DNA of 64,000 nucleotides from Streptomyces violens (GTDB taxonomy: Bacteria; Actinomycetota; Actinomycetes; Streptomycetales; Streptomycetaceae): contig NZ_JOBH01000007.1 of NCBI RefSeq assembly GCF_000717745.1, forward strand, positions 186,001 to 250,000, written 5' to 3'. The notes beneath the pieces were generated by a model. The model saw only the letters and a list, made by a program, of their open reading frames with translations, did not search any database and had not been told where the DNA came from. This document shows, in pieces, positions 33,278-42,637 of this stretch. The translations under genes were made by a program, and so were the position numbers. Numbering within the stretch: position 1 is the stretch's first letter; every line of letters begins with the position of its first letter.

Positions 33278-34894
33278 GTGAGCACCGAGGACACTCCCCC
33301 TGCCACTGGCGGCGGGAACCCCACCGATAACCCCACCGCCCCGGGGCGGCGCGGGCGCAGGCCCCTGGTGGTCGCCTCGATGGCCGCGGCCGTGCTGCTG
33401 GCCGGCGGCGGCGCGGCGTACTGGGCATCGGGCGCTTCCGGCCAGGACGGCGAAAGCGGCACGGGCGCGGCGGCCGATCCGCCGCCGCTGGCACTGGAGG
33501 GGTACGGCCAGTCCCAGTCGCGGGACGGGATCGCGCCGGGCGAGCCGAACCCGCAGGGCGCGGGGTACCGCGCGGTCGCCGGGCTGCCGGACGGCCCGGC
33601 CGACGCGCCCGTGTACCGGCCGCAGGGCCCGATCAGCAAGGACGCGGTGGCGCGGCTGGCCAAGGCGCTGGACGTGGCGGGCCAGGTCCGCTCCGAGGGC
33701 AGTACGTGGAAGGTCGGCGGCCAGGACAAGGACTCCCGCGGGCCCGTGCTGCAGGTGGCCAAGGCCGGCACCGGCTCGTGGACGTTCGCGCAGTACGGCA
33801 CGCCGGGCGGGGTGAACTGCGCGCTGCCCGCGACGCCCAAGGGCGAGGAGGCGGACGCGAAGACCGGCCACTCCTCCGACGGGCCCGGCTGCCCCTCGTA
33901 CCGCGGCCGGGACGCCACGACCGAGGACGACGGCAGCGGCAAGGGCGCGGTCTCCCAGGAGAAGGCCAAGCAGGCGGTGGAGCCGGTGCTCGCGGCGCTG
34001 GGGCAGCAGGACGCGAAGCTGAACGCCGGCGGGCTGTCCGGCGCGGTGCGCATCGTCTCCGCGAACCCGGTGATCGGCGGCCTGCCGACGTACGGCTGGC
34101 AGAGCGATCTGCAGGTCGGCGCCGACGGCCGGGTGGTCGGCGGCAGCGGCCAGCTCGCGCGGCCGCTCAAGGGCGACACGTATCCGGTGCTGAGCGCGGA
34201 GAAGACGCTCACGCACCTGAACGGCGGGGCGGCCGGCGCCGGCGCCGCCGAGGGCAAGGGCAAGGACGCCGAGTGCGCCACGCCGCTGCCGGACAAGGAC
34301 GGTAAGGCCGGGAAGGGCGACGGCAAGGCGGACGGGAAGGGTGTCGCGCCGTGCGAGCCGGCGCCCGGGAAGCCCGCGCCCGCCGACGTGACCGGCGCCC
34401 GCTTCGGCCTGTCGGTGCAGTTCGTGAACGGCAGCCAGGCGCTGGTGCCGTCGTGGATGTACGAGGTGCGGCAGCCCGGTTCGACCAGCGGCAAGGACGC
34501 CCGCACCACGGTCGCGCATCCGGCTGTCGACCCGAAGTACGTGGTGGACCGGGACGCCGGGGACGCCGCGACGCAGCGGCCCGCGCACCCGCCGCAGGGC
34601 GGCAAGGAGGGCAAGAAGGGCGCGATGGGCCTGGAGTCGTACTCGGTGGCGGACGACGGCAAGAAGCTGACGCTGCACTTCTGGGGTGGGGTGTGCAGCG
34701 ACTACTCCGCGAGCGCCGACCAGTCGGGTACGGCCGTGACCGCGCAGGTCACCGGCAAGGAGAAGAAGCCGGGCGGGGTCTGCGTGAAGGTCGCCAAGCA
34801 GTTCACCAAGACGGTGACGCTGGACTCCCCGCTGGACGGGCGGGAGGTCATCGACGCCTCCAGTGGCGAAACGGTGCCGCAGACGCGGAAGTGA
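33278..34894 (+). CDS. large extracytoplasmic protein with one N-terminal membrane helix
   Basis: The 538-residue protein starts with a Pro- and Gly-rich cytoplasmic stretch, one hydrophobic helix (LVVASMAAAVLLAGGGAAYWA, residues 30-50), then a long external part rich in Gly, Lys and Asp. There is a central low-complexity linker (KDKDGKAGKGDGKADGKGV-like), paired Cys (VNCALP, GPGCPSY, GGVCSDY, GGVCVKV) suggesting disulfides, and a C-terminal beta-rich part. GTG 33278 is supported by GAAGGAG seven bases before. The family is seen in Streptomyces but I cannot assign a function. Confidence 0.75.
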   Translation: MSTEDTPPATGGGNPTDNPTAPGRRGRRPLVVASMAAAVLLAGGGAAYWASGASGQDGESGTGAAADPPPLALEGYGQSQSRDGIAPGEPNPQGAGYRAVAGLPDGPADAPVYRPQGPISKDAVARLAKALDVAGQVRSEGSTWKVGGQDKDSRGPVLQVAKAGTGSWTFAQYGTPGGVNCALPATPKGEEADAKTGHSSDGPGCPSYRGRDATTEDDGSGKGAVSQEKAKQAVEPVLAALGQQDAKLNAGGLSGAVRIVSANPVIGGLPTYGWQSDLQVGADGRVVGGSGQLARPLKGDTYPVLSAEKTLTHLNGGAAGAGAAEGKGKDAECATPLPDKDGKAGKGDGKADGKGVAPCEPAPGKPAPADVTGARFGLSVQFVNGSQALVPSWMYEVRQPGSTSGKDARTTVAHPAVDPKYVVDRDAGDAATQRPAHPPQGGKEGKKGAMGLESYSVADDGKKLTLHFWGGVCSDYSASADQSGTAVTAQVTGKEKKPGGVCVKVAKQFTKTVTLDSPLDGREVIDASSGETVPQTRK

Positions 34895-34928
34895 CGGCGG
34901 TCCGCAGCCGCCGGCAGGGCGGTCAATG

Positions 34929-34966
34929 ACGAAGGCGGCGTTCCCCGAGGGGAACGCCGCCTTCGT
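34929..34966. terminator. strong bidirectional hairpin
   Basis: An 18-base-pair perfect stem (34929-34946 with 34949-34966) has only GA between the arms. It lies between the convergent membrane protein and IscA/ErpA genes. Confidence 0.85.
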
Positions 34967-34996
34967 CTGTGCCTCCGTGTGCCGGAGCCCGTCGGC

Positions 34997-35350
34997 TCAG
35001 CTGAAGGAGTCGCCGCAGGCGCAGGAGCCGGTGGCGTTGGGGTTGTCGATCGTGAAGCCCTGCTTCTCGATGGTGTCGACGAAGTCGATGGAGGCGCCAC
35101 CCAGGTACGGGGCGCTCATCCGGTCGGTCACGACCTTCACGCCGTCGAAGTCCTTCACGACGTCGCCGTCGAGCGAGCGCTCGTCGAAGAAGAGCTGGTA
35201 GCGCAGGCCGGAACAGCCACCGGGCTGGACAGCCACGCGCAGCGCGAGGTCCTCGCGGCCCTCCTGCTCCAGCAGGCTCTTCACCTTCGACGCGGCCGCG
35301 TCGGACAGGATGATGCCGTCGCTGACGGTGGTCTCGTCCTGAACGCTCAT
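34997..35350 (-). CDS. A-type iron-sulfur carrier, ErpA/IscA (HesB) family
   Basis: The 117-residue protein has the three conserved Cys of A-type carriers: GGCSGLRYQLFFDE and the C-terminal GSCACGDSFS. These proteins hold an Fe-S cluster and insert it into targets. The N-terminal IILSDAAASKVKSLLEQEGR is family-typical. It is divergent from nadA, whose product needs a 4Fe-4S cluster, and close to the desulfurase-TusA gene, which is a sensible Fe-S neighbourhood. Which targets it serves is not visible. Confidence 0.95.
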   Translation of the reverse strand: MSVQDETTVSDGIILSDAAASKVKSLLEQEGREDLALRVAVQPGGCSGLRYQLFFDERSLDGDVVKDFDGVKVVTDRMSAPYLGGASIDFVDTIEKQGFTIDNPNATGSCACGDSFS

Positions 35351-35565
35351 CTACATCTCTCCCGGGTTGTACGGACCCCTTGCCCTCGGCAGTAACCGAC
35401 GGGGCCCCGGATTCATTCCGGGCGGGCTCGAAGTTCTGGCGGAATTCTCCGCCCCTCCTCATGCTCGCACACCCCATCCGGAAGGTCAGCGGTTGTCGGA
35501 GTGCGGCCGGCCGGGTGATGCGTCACATCGACACAATGCCCATCGTCAAACTGACGTGAAGCGGC

Positions 35566-35601
35566 TATGATAGATAACGTCATTTCGACGAAAAGTCGAA
35601 A
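35566..35601 (+). promoter_or_regulatory. nadA promoter region with inverted repeat
   Basis: TATGAT at 35566-35571 is a good -10 candidate; the -35 is weak. Downstream, TTTCGAC (35583-35589) and GTCGAAA (35595-35601) form a perfect seven-base inverted repeat spaced by five, about 35 bases before the start, a plausible operator. TGACGT at 35552 and ACGTCA at 35577 form an outer repeat around the -10. Confidence 0.45.
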
Positions 35602-35636
35602 AGGTTCTCCGTAACAACGAAGAGAGGGTGCGTGTC

Positions 35637-36836
35637 GTGACCACCGCCCAGCCCCGTCAGGACCTCGACGTGCAGCCCACGCCGCTCGCACTGCTGCTTC
35701 TCGGCCGCGAGGCCGACCCCAAGAGCGAGCGCGGCGTCGAGTGCCCGGGCGACCTGCCCGCCCCCTCCGACCCCGACCTCGTCGAGCGCGCCCGCGCCGC
35801 GAAGGCGAAGCTCGGGGAGAAGGTCTTCGTCCTCGGGCACCACTACCAGCGCGACGAGGTCATCGAGTTCGCCGACGTCACCGGCGACTCCTTCAAGCTC
35901 GCGCGCGACGCCGCGGCCCGCCCGGACGCGGAGTACATCGTCTTCTGCGGCGTGCACTTCATGGCCGAGTCCGCCGACATCCTCACGGGCGACGACCAGA
36001 AGGTCGTCCTCCCGGACCTGGCGGCCGGCTGCTCGATGGCCGACATGGCCAGCGCCGAGCAGGTCGCGGAGTGCTGGGACGTGCTGACCGAGGCCGGCAT
36101 CGCCGAGCAGGTCGTGCCCGTCTCGTACATGAACTCCTCCGCCGACATCAAGGCGTTCACCGGCAAGCACGGCGGCACGATCTGCACCTCGTCCAACGCC
36201 AAGCGGGCGCTGGACTGGGCGTTCGAGCAGGGGGAGCCCCAGCAAACCAAGGTGCTCTTCCTGCCGGACCAGCACCTGGGCCGCAACACCGCCGTCCGCG
36301 ACATGGGCATGTCCCTGGACGACTGCGTGGTCTACAACCCGCACAAGCCGAACGGCGGGCTCACCGTCGAGCAGCTGCGCGCGGCGAAGATGATCCTCTG
36401 GCGCGGCCACTGCTCCGTCCACGGCCGCTTCTCGCTGGAGTCGGTCGAGGACGTACGGGCGCGGATACCGGGCGTGAACGTGCTGGTGCACCCGGAGTGC
36501 AAGCACGAGGTCGTGGCCGCGGCGGACTACGTCGGCTCGACGGAGTACATCATCAAGGCCCTGGAGGCGGCGCCCGCCGGGTCGAAGTGGGCGATCGGTA
36601 CGGAGCTGAACCTGGTCCGCCGCCTGGCGAACCGTTTCGCTCCCGAGGGCAAGGAGATCGTCTTCCTCGACAAGACGGTCTGCTTCTGCTCGACGATGAA
36701 CCGCATCGACCTCCCGCACCTGGTCTGGGCCCTGGAGTCCCTGGCGGACGGCAAGGTCGTCAACCGGATCGAGGTCGACAAGGAGACCGAGGACTTCGCG
36801 AAGCTGGCGCTGGAGCGGATGTTGGCGCTGCCGTAA
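35637..36836 (+). CDS. nadA: quinolinate synthase
   Basis: The 399-residue enzyme condenses iminoaspartate with dihydroxyacetone phosphate to quinolinate in NAD synthesis using a 4Fe-4S cluster. Cys ligands are likely in YIVFCGVHFMAESAD, WRGHCSVHGRF and TVCFCSTMNRI. VLGHHYQRDEVIEFAD and YNPHKPNGGL are family motifs. I chose GTG 35637 because the AGAGAGGG is better spaced from it than from GTG 35628. It is the long form with an N-terminal extension. No nadB or nadC is in view; it appears monocistronic and ends at the 36844-36886 hairpin. Confidence 0.96.
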   Translation: MTTAQPRQDLDVQPTPLALLLLGREADPKSERGVECPGDLPAPSDPDLVERARAAKAKLGEKVFVLGHHYQRDEVIEFADVTGDSFKLARDAAARPDAEYIVFCGVHFMAESADILTGDDQKVVLPDLAAGCSMADMASAEQVAECWDVLTEAGIAEQVVPVSYMNSSADIKAFTGKHGGTICTSSNAKRALDWAFEQGEPQQTKVLFLPDQHLGRNTAVRDMGMSLDDCVVYNPHKPNGGLTVEQLRAAKMILWRGHCSVHGRFSLESVEDVRARIPGVNVLVHPECKHEVVAAADYVGSTEYIIKALEAAPAGSKWAIGTELNLVRRLANRFAPEGKEIVFLDKTVCFCSTMNRIDLPHLVWALESLADGKVVNRIEVDKETEDFAKLALERMLALP

Positions 36837-36843
36837 CCGTCAC

Positions 36844-36886
36844 GCACGTGGGGCCCGTACCGGGATTCGGTACGGGCCCCACGTGC
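36844..36886. terminator. strong bidirectional hairpin
   Basis: A 19-base-pair perfect stem (36844-36862 with 36868-36886, loop GGATT) lies between the convergent nadA and RND pump genes. Confidence 0.88.
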
Positions 36887-36895
36887 TGGTACGGA

Positions 36896-39800
36896 TCAAA
36901 CGCCCGCCGGCTCCGGCGTACGGTCCTCCTCCGGCGAAGGTGCGGCCTTCTTGGCCGCCTTCTTCGCCGCCCGCTTCTCCCTCCGCAGCTCCACCATCGC
37001 GTACAGCGTCGGGACGAGCAGCAGCGTGAGGAGGGTGGACGTGATCAGGCCGCCGATCACGACCACCGCCAGCGGCTGGGAGATGAAGCCGCCGTCGCCG
37101 GTGACCGAGAGGGCCATCGGGAGGAGGGCCATGATCGTGGCGAGGGCCGTCATCAGGATGGGACGGAGCCGGTGGCGGCCGCCCTCGATGACCGCCTCGA
37201 CCACGCCGTAGCCCCGGTCCCGGTACTGGTTGATCAGGTCGATCAGCACGATCGCGTTGGTGACCACGATGCCGATGAGCATCAGCATGCCGATCATCGC
37301 GGGGACGCCCATCGGAGTACCGGTCGCGACCAGCAGCCCGATCGCGCCGGTCGCCGCGAACGGGATCGACACCAGCAGGATCAGCGGCTGGATCAGCGAC
37401 CGGAAGGTCGCGACCAGCAGCATGAAGACGATCGCGATGGCCGCGAGCATCGCCAGGCCGAGCGAGCTGAACGCCTCGTCCTGATCGGCGGAGACGCCGC
37501 CGATCTCGGCCGTGGCGCCCTTGGGCAGGTCCAGGTCCGTCAGCTCGGACTGGAGCTGGGCGGTGACCGCGCCGGTGTTGTCACCGGTCGGCTTGGCCGT
37601 GACGGTCGCGGACCGGGCGCCGTCGATGCGGGTCATCTGCACCGGGCCCGGCACGGTCTTCACCTCGGCGATGTCGCCGAGCCGCACCACGCCCGACGGG
37701 CCGGGCAGCGCCAGCTTCTTCAGCTCGGCCTCGGTCGTGGCCGGGTGCGCCGACTTCACGACGACGTCCCGCTCGGCGTCGTCCAGCAGCGCCGTGCCGC
37801 TGGTGGTGCCGCGTACCGCCTGGGCGACGGCTTGGCCGAGGGTGGCCTGGGAGTAACCGGCGGCCGCCGCCTTGCTGTTGGCAGTGACGGAGATCCGCGG
37901 CACGCTCTGCGCCAGGTCGCTGGTGACGTCGGTGACGTCGTCCAGGCCCGCGACCTTCTTGCGTACCTGTTCGGCGGCGTCCTTCAGTACGTCGGCGTCG
38001 GCGGCCTTCACGACCACGCTGAGGTCCTGGTTGCCGAACGCCTGGCCGGCGGAGACGGTGGTGTCGCCGATGGCGGGACCGAGCTTCTTCAGACCGGCGC
38101 GGATGTCCGCCACGACCCGGTCGGAGTCATCGGCACTGGCCAGCTTGACCTGGTACGACGCCTGGTTGGCGGACGAGCCGCCGCCGAAGGCCGCCATCAT
38201 GCCCGACGAGCCGACGGTGACCTGGTAGTCCTGCACGCCGTCGGTGTCCGCGAGTACCATCTCGACCCGCTTCGCCTGCTTGTCGGCGGCGGTCAGGCTG
38301 GTGCCGGGCTCCAGTTCCTGCTGGATGGAGAGGGTGTCCTGGTCGCCCTGGTCGAAGAAGTTGGTCTTGAGCAGCGGGGCCATGCCGAACGTGCCGATGA
38401 GGATGACGACGGCGATGACCAGGCTGGTGATCCGGCGCCGGGTCGCGAAGCGCAGCACCGGTACGTACAGCCGCTGCAGCGCGCTGCGGCTCTCCTTCTC
38501 CTCGGCCTCCTTGCGCAGCGCCTCCGGGTCGCCGCCCTCGGCGGCCTTCGGGGCGCGCAGGAACCAGTACGAGAGGACGGGGACCACCGTCAGGGAGACC
38601 AGCAGCGAGGCCAGCAGGGCCACGGTGACGGTGATCGAGAAGTCGCCGAAGAGGGCGCCCACCATGCCGCCGACCACGCCGATCGGCAGGAAGACCGCGA
38701 CGGTGGTGAGGGTGGAGGAGGTGATCGCGCCGGAGACCTCGCGGACGGCGGTGAGGATGGCGTGCTTGCGCTCCTCGCCGTAGCCCAGGTGCCGCTTGAT
38801 GTTCTCCAGTACGACGATGGAGTCGTCCACGACCCGGCCGATGGCGATGGTCAGCGCGCCCAGCGTCAGCATGTTCAGCGACAGGTCGCGGGTCCACAGC
38901 ACGATCAGCGTGATGACGACGGACAGCGGGATGGAGACCGCGGTCACCAGCGTCGAGCGCAGGCTCAGCAGGAACACCAGGATCACGATCACGGCCATGA
39001 CCAGGCCGAGCAGGCCCTCGGTGGTGAGGGACTCGATGGACTTGGAGACCTGCGGGCCCTGGTCGGAGACGACCGTGACGTCCGCGTCCTTGCCGAGGTC
39101 CGCGCGGATCTGCGGGAGCTTGTCCTTGACCGCGTCGGAGATGGCGACGGCGCTGCCGTCCTGGTCCATGGTGATCTGGACGGCGAGGCTCGGCTCGCCG
39201 TTCGTGCGGGTCAGGGAGGTCGGGGTGGCCGACTCCTGCTTCACGGTGGCGATGTCACCGATGCGTACCGGAGCGCCGGCCCCGGCCTTGCCCGCCGCGG
39301 CACCGGCCACCGCCGGCGAGACGGTGAGGTCCTTGATCTGCTGGAGCGAGGTGTAGCCGCTGCCGACCTGGACGGTGCGGCTCTTGCCGCCCTCGGAGAA
39401 GGAGCCGGCCGGTACGGAAGCGCCGCCCGCCTCCAGGGCCTGGCCGAGCGCCGCCGGAGTGAGCCCCGCCTTGGCGAGCTTCGCGTCGTCCGGGGTGACG
39501 GCGACGACGCGGTCGCGGACGCCGCTCACGGTGACCTGGCCGACGCCGTCGATGTCCTTCAGGGACGGGACGACGCTGCGGTCCAGACGGTCGGCGAGCG
39601 CCTGCTGGTCCTGGCCCGCGGAGGAGACGGCCAGCACGGTGGTCGGCAGGTCGTCGGTGCCACCGGACACGACCTGCGGGTCGACGTCCTCGGGCAGCTT
39701 GGCGCGGGCCCGGTTGACGGCCTGCTGGACGTCGGCGACCAGCGCCTTGGTGTCGTTGCCGTAGTCGAACTCGGCCATCACCACGGCCGAGCCCTCACTG

Positions 39801-40054
39801 GCCGTGGAGGTGACGCCGGTGATGCCGTCGACCGCCTGGATGCCGTCTTCGAGGGGCTCGACGACCTGCTTCTCGACGACGTCGGGCGAGGCACCCTGGT
39901 ACGGCGCCACGACGGACACCATGGGCATGTCGATGGACGGCAGCAGCTGCTGCTTGAGCTGTGGGATCGCGATGGCCCCGAAGACGATCGCCACGATCGA
40001 CATCAGTGCTATCAGGCCCCGTTGTGCGAGGCTGAGTCGGGACAGCCTGAACAT
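36896..40054 (-). CDS. RND-family (AcrB/HAE1-like) efflux permease
   Basis: The 1052-residue membrane protein has the duplicated RND layout: one N-terminal helix (GLIALMSIVAIVFGAIAIPQL), a large outside loop, helices 2-7, a second loop and helices 8-12. Transmembrane helix 4 carries the proton-relay Asp pair in IAIGRVVDDSIVVLENI. In AcrB relatives the residue after Gly in this motif is usually hydrophobic; here it is Arg. The C terminus is Lys- and Ala-rich. No membrane-fusion or outer-channel partner is adjacent, as expected in a Gram-positive. Proton-driven export is inferred; the substrate may be lipids or drugs. Confidence 0.9.
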   Translation of the reverse strand: MFRLSRLSLAQRGLIALMSIVAIVFGAIAIPQLKQQLLPSIDMPMVSVVAPYQGASPDVVEKQVVEPLEDGIQAVDGITGVTSTASEGSAVVMAEFDYGNDTKALVADVQQAVNRARAKLPEDVDPQVVSGGTDDLPTTVLAVSSAGQDQQALADRLDRSVVPSLKDIDGVGQVTVSGVRDRVVAVTPDDAKLAKAGLTPAALGQALEAGGASVPAGSFSEGGKSRTVQVGSGYTSLQQIKDLTVSPAVAGAAAGKAGAGAPVRIGDIATVKQESATPTSLTRTNGEPSLAVQITMDQDGSAVAISDAVKDKLPQIRADLGKDADVTVVSDQGPQVSKSIESLTTEGLLGLVMAVIVILVFLLSLRSTLVTAVSIPLSVVITLIVLWTRDLSLNMLTLGALTIAIGRVVDDSIVVLENIKRHLGYGEERKHAILTAVREVSGAITSSTLTTVAVFLPIGVVGGMVGALFGDFSITVTVALLASLLVSLTVVPVLSYWFLRAPKAAEGGDPEALRKEAEEKESRSALQRLYVPVLRFATRRRITSLVIAVVILIGTFGMAPLLKTNFFDQGDQDTLSIQQELEPGTSLTAADKQAKRVEMVLADTDGVQDYQVTVGSSGMMAAFGGGSSANQASYQVKLASADDSDRVVADIRAGLKKLGPAIGDTTVSAGQAFGNQDLSVVVKAADADVLKDAAEQVRKKVAGLDDVTDVTSDLAQSVPRISVTANSKAAAAGYSQATLGQAVAQAVRGTTSGTALLDDAERDVVVKSAHPATTEAELKKLALPGPSGVVRLGDIAEVKTVPGPVQMTRIDGARSATVTAKPTGDNTGAVTAQLQSELTDLDLPKGATAEIGGVSADQDEAFSSLGLAMLAAIAIVFMLLVATFRSLIQPLILLVSIPFAATGAIGLLVATGTPMGVPAMIGMLMLIGIVVTNAIVLIDLINQYRDRGYGVVEAVIEGGRHRLRPILMTALATIMALLPMALSVTGDGGFISQPLAVVVIGGLITSTLLTLLLVPTLYAMVELRREKRAAKKAAKKAAPSPEEDRTPEPAGV

Positions 40055-40173
40055 GGGTGGGGTCTCTCTCTTTTGTTCTGAACGCTTCTCGGCAACGGGC
40101 CATGGCGGGCCCGCTTACACCATCCGGCACAAGAAGCGCTGTTTCCCTAGCACCCAGGTCCATTTCCGGGGCG

Positions 40174-40201
40174 GGGGCGTACCGCGTCCGTAGTACGCCC
40201 C
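40174..40201 (-). terminator. terminator of the two-component operon
   Basis: GGGGCGTAC (40174-40182) pairs with GTACGCCCC (40193-40201). It follows the response-regulator stop on the minus strand and precedes the RND gene. The 160-base gap must also hold the RND promoter. Confidence 0.6.
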
Positions 40202-40214
40202 GCTCCACCCGCTG

Positions 40215-40892
40215 CTACACCCGCGGGCGGACGAGTCCCGATTCGTACGCCATGACGACGAGCTGCGCCCGGTCGCGGGCGCCCAGCTTGGCCATCGCAC
40301 GGTTCACATGCGTCTTGACCGTCAGCGGGCTGACGGTCAGCCGCCCGGCGATCTCGTCGTTGGACAGCCCGCCCGCGACCAGTACCAGTACCTCGCGCTC
40401 CCGGCCGGTCAGCGACGCCAGCCGCTCGGCGTCCGGCCCCGCGCCGCCGTCCTCGCCGCTCCCCTGTGCCAGGAACCTCGCGATCAGTCCCTTGGTGGCC
40501 ACCGGTGAGAGCAGCGCCTCGCCGGCCGCCGCGACGCGGATGGCGCTCAGCAGCTCGTCCGGCTCGGCGCCCTTGCCGAGGAAGCCGCTGGCGCCCGCCC
40601 GCAGCGCCTGGATCACATAGTCGTCGACCTCGAAGGTCGTCAGGATCACCACGCGTACGCCGGCCAGCTCCGGGTCCTCGCTGATCATGCGGGTGGCGGC
40701 CAGCCCGTCCACGCCGGGCATCCGGATGTCCATCAGGACCACGTCGGGCGCGGCCGACCGGGCCAGCTCGTACGCCTCGGCGCCGTCCGACGCCTCGCCC
40801 ACCACCCGCATCCCGGGCTCGGAGTCCACCAGCACCTTGAACGCGCTGCGCAGCAGCGCCTGGTCGTCGGCGAGCAGCACCTTGATCGTCAT
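40215..40892 (-). CDS. NarL/FixJ-type response regulator
   Basis: The 225-residue protein has a receiver domain with the acidic pair LLADDQALLR, phospho-Asp in VVLMDIRMPGVDGLAA (near residue 54) and Lys in FLGKGAEP, then a C-terminal LuxR-type helix-turn-helix LTGREREVLVLVAGGLSNDEIAGRL and VKTHVNRAMAKLGARDRAQLV. It binds DNA when phosphorylated, most likely by the adjacent kinase. The start overlaps the kinase stop (ATGA). The RND pump downstream on the same strand is a possible target by position only. Confidence 0.95.
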   Translation of the reverse strand: MTIKVLLADDQALLRSAFKVLVDSEPGMRVVGEASDGAEAYELARSAAPDVVLMDIRMPGVDGLAATRMISEDPELAGVRVVILTTFEVDDYVIQALRAGASGFLGKGAEPDELLSAIRVAAAGEALLSPVATKGLIARFLAQGSGEDGGAGPDAERLASLTGREREVLVLVAGGLSNDEIAGRLTVSPLTVKTHVNRAMAKLGARDRAQLVVMAYESGLVRPRV

Positions 40893-42160
40893 GTTGTCTC
40901 CCCCGTGCGCGCGGGCTGCAGCGGCAGCCGCACCCGTACCTTGAAACCGCCTGCCGGGCGCGGCCCGGTCTCCACCGTGCCGCGCAGCGCCGCGACCCGT
41001 TCCCGCATCCCGATCAGGCCGTGCCCGCCGCCGTCCGCGCGCGCTTCGGCGTTCCCGGGGGACTCGGCGGGCCGCCCGCCGCCGTCGTCCAGCACCGTCA
41101 GCGTCAGCGCCTCGGCAGACCGGACGATCCGTACCGTGGCCCGCGCCCCCTCCCCCGCGTGCTTGTGCACATTGGTCAGCGCCTCCTGGACGATGCGGTA
41201 CGCGGTGAGGTCGACCGAGGCGGGCAGGCCCTCGGGGCTGCCGGGCGGCAGCTCCAGCTCGACGGGCAGGCCCGCGCGCATGAACCCGTCGATGAGCTGG
41301 TCCAGGACGCCGAGGCCCGGGGCCGGTTCGGTGGGCGCCTGCGGGTCGTCGGACTGGCGCAGCAGGCCGACCGTGGCGCGCAGCTCGTCCAGCGCGGACC
41401 GGGACGCCTCCCGGACGTGCGCGAGAGCCTGTTTGGCCTGGTCGGGGCGGCTGTCCATGACGTGCGACGCGACGCCCGCCTGGACGTTGACCAGCGCGAT
41501 GTGGTGCGCGACGACGTCGTGCAGCTCGCGGGCGATGCGCATGCGTTCCTCGGCGACCCGGCGCCCGGCCTCCTCCTCGCGGGTGCGTTCGGCCCGCTCG
41601 GCCCGCTCCTCGATGGCGGCCACGAAGGCGCGGCGGCTGCGGACGGCGTCACCGGCCGCGGCCGCCATGCCCGTCCACGCGAAGATCGCCAGATTCTCCT
41701 GGGCGTACCAGGGCCGGGTACTGGTGAGCATCGCGGCGGCGGTGAGCACCAGGACGGTCAGCGCGCCGATCCGCCAGGTGGTGGGGCGGTCGGTGCGCGC
41801 GGCGAGGGTGAAGACGGCGATGACCGAGGCGGCGGCGACCGGGGCGCGCGGTTCGCTGGTGGCGGTGACCAGCTCGGCCAGCGTCATGGCGCAGGTGAAG
41901 GCGAGGACGCTGCGCGGGTAGCGGCGGCGCAGTACCAGTGCGGCGCAGGCGAGCGCGGCGAGGAGGACCGTCACCGGCTCCAGCGGGTGGGCGCCGAAGC
42001 GGGGCCCGTACCGGCCGTGCGGACCGGCCGCCGCGCCGATCAGGATCACCGCGAAGACGGCCACCGCCAGGACCGCGTCGAGCACGACGGGGTGTGCGCG
42101 GAGCCGGGCGAGCAGCGCGGGCCCGGGCAGCGGGCCCTGTCCGGTGGCGAGGGGAGTCAC
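40889..42160 (-). CDS. sensor histidine kinase (HisKA_3 type)
   Basis: The kinase has an N-terminal block of about five or six membrane helices (VVLDAVLAVAVFAVILIGAA to RIGALTVLVLTAAAMLTS) with no large outside domain, so it may sense within the membrane. A coiled coil leads to the phosphoacceptor MRIARELHDVVAHHIALVNVQ and an ATPase domain (VLDDGGG and GHGLIGMRERVAALRG). I give GTG 42160 (423 residues) as start; GTG 42262 would add 34 residues. A TACCGT seven bases before suggests a leaderless transcript. It pairs with the next response regulator by a four-base overlap. Confidence 0.9.
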   Translation of the reverse strand: MTPLATGQGPLPGPALLARLRAHPVVLDAVLAVAVFAVILIGAAAGPHGRYGPRFGAHPLEPVTVLLAALACAALVLRRRYPRSVLAFTCAMTLAELVTATSEPRAPVAAASVIAVFTLAARTDRPTTWRIGALTVLVLTAAAMLTSTRPWYAQENLAIFAWTGMAAAAGDAVRSRRAFVAAIEERAERAERTREEEAGRRVAEERMRIARELHDVVAHHIALVNVQAGVASHVMDSRPDQAKQALAHVREASRSALDELRATVGLLRQSDDPQAPTEPAPGLGVLDQLIDGFMRAGLPVELELPPGSPEGLPASVDLTAYRIVQEALTNVHKHAGEGARATVRIVRSAEALTLTVLDDGGGRPAESPGNAEARADGGGHGLIGMRERVAALRGTVETGPRPAGGFKVRVRLPLQPARTGETT

Positions 42161-42302
42161 GGGAGGAAACGGTAGCGCCCCGGCCGACGGGCGCTCCCCG
42201 CCGAGGCGGGGAGCGGACCGGTGACCGGGGCGCGTACCTGCTGGAAGAAGCCGGGCGGTCACCGTCCCCGGTGTGCGGGGACGGTCCGCCGGAGCGGGCT
42301 GG

Positions 42303-42581
42303 TCAGCCCGGGATGAGGCCGTCGTCGCTGAGCATCTCGCGGACCTCTTCGAGGGTGGCGTCGGGGCCGGGGAGGATCAGCTCCGAGGGCTCCAGGGAGT
42401 CGTCGGGCAGCGGGTCGCCCAGCCGGCGTACGGCGTCGAGGAGCGCGCCCAGCGTCCGCCGGAAGCCGTCCGTGTCGCCGCTCTCCATCTCGGCGAGCAG
42501 CTCGTCATCGAGCTTGTTGAGCTCGATGAAGTGGCTGTCCGCCACCTTTACCTGCCCCTCGCCCATGATCCGTACGATCAC
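42303..42581 (-). CDS. PspA-associated protein PspAA
   Basis: The 92-residue acidic protein (MIVRIMGEGQVKVADSHFIELNKLDDELLAEMESGD to LEEVREMLSDDGLIPG) matches the PspAA family found directly after pspA in actinobacteria. It follows pspA by 56 bases on the same strand. PspAA is thought to work with PspA at the membrane; the mechanism is not known to me. The C-terminal half has a short helical segment after PDATLEE. Confidence 0.9.
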   Translation of the reverse strand: MIVRIMGEGQVKVADSHFIELNKLDDELLAEMESGDTDGFRRTLGALLDAVRRLGDPLPDDSLEPSELILPGPDATLEEVREMLSDDGLIPG

Positions 42582-42637
42582 GACGGTCTCCTCTGGTCCG
42601 GTCCGGCGATCCCGATGAGGCTATCCGCGCCCGCCGG

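Noticed and set aside
35741..40081. A 1446-codon plus-strand open frame
   Set aside because: It crosses nadA out of frame, the terminator and the RND gene on the other strand. This is typical of high-GC shadow frames.
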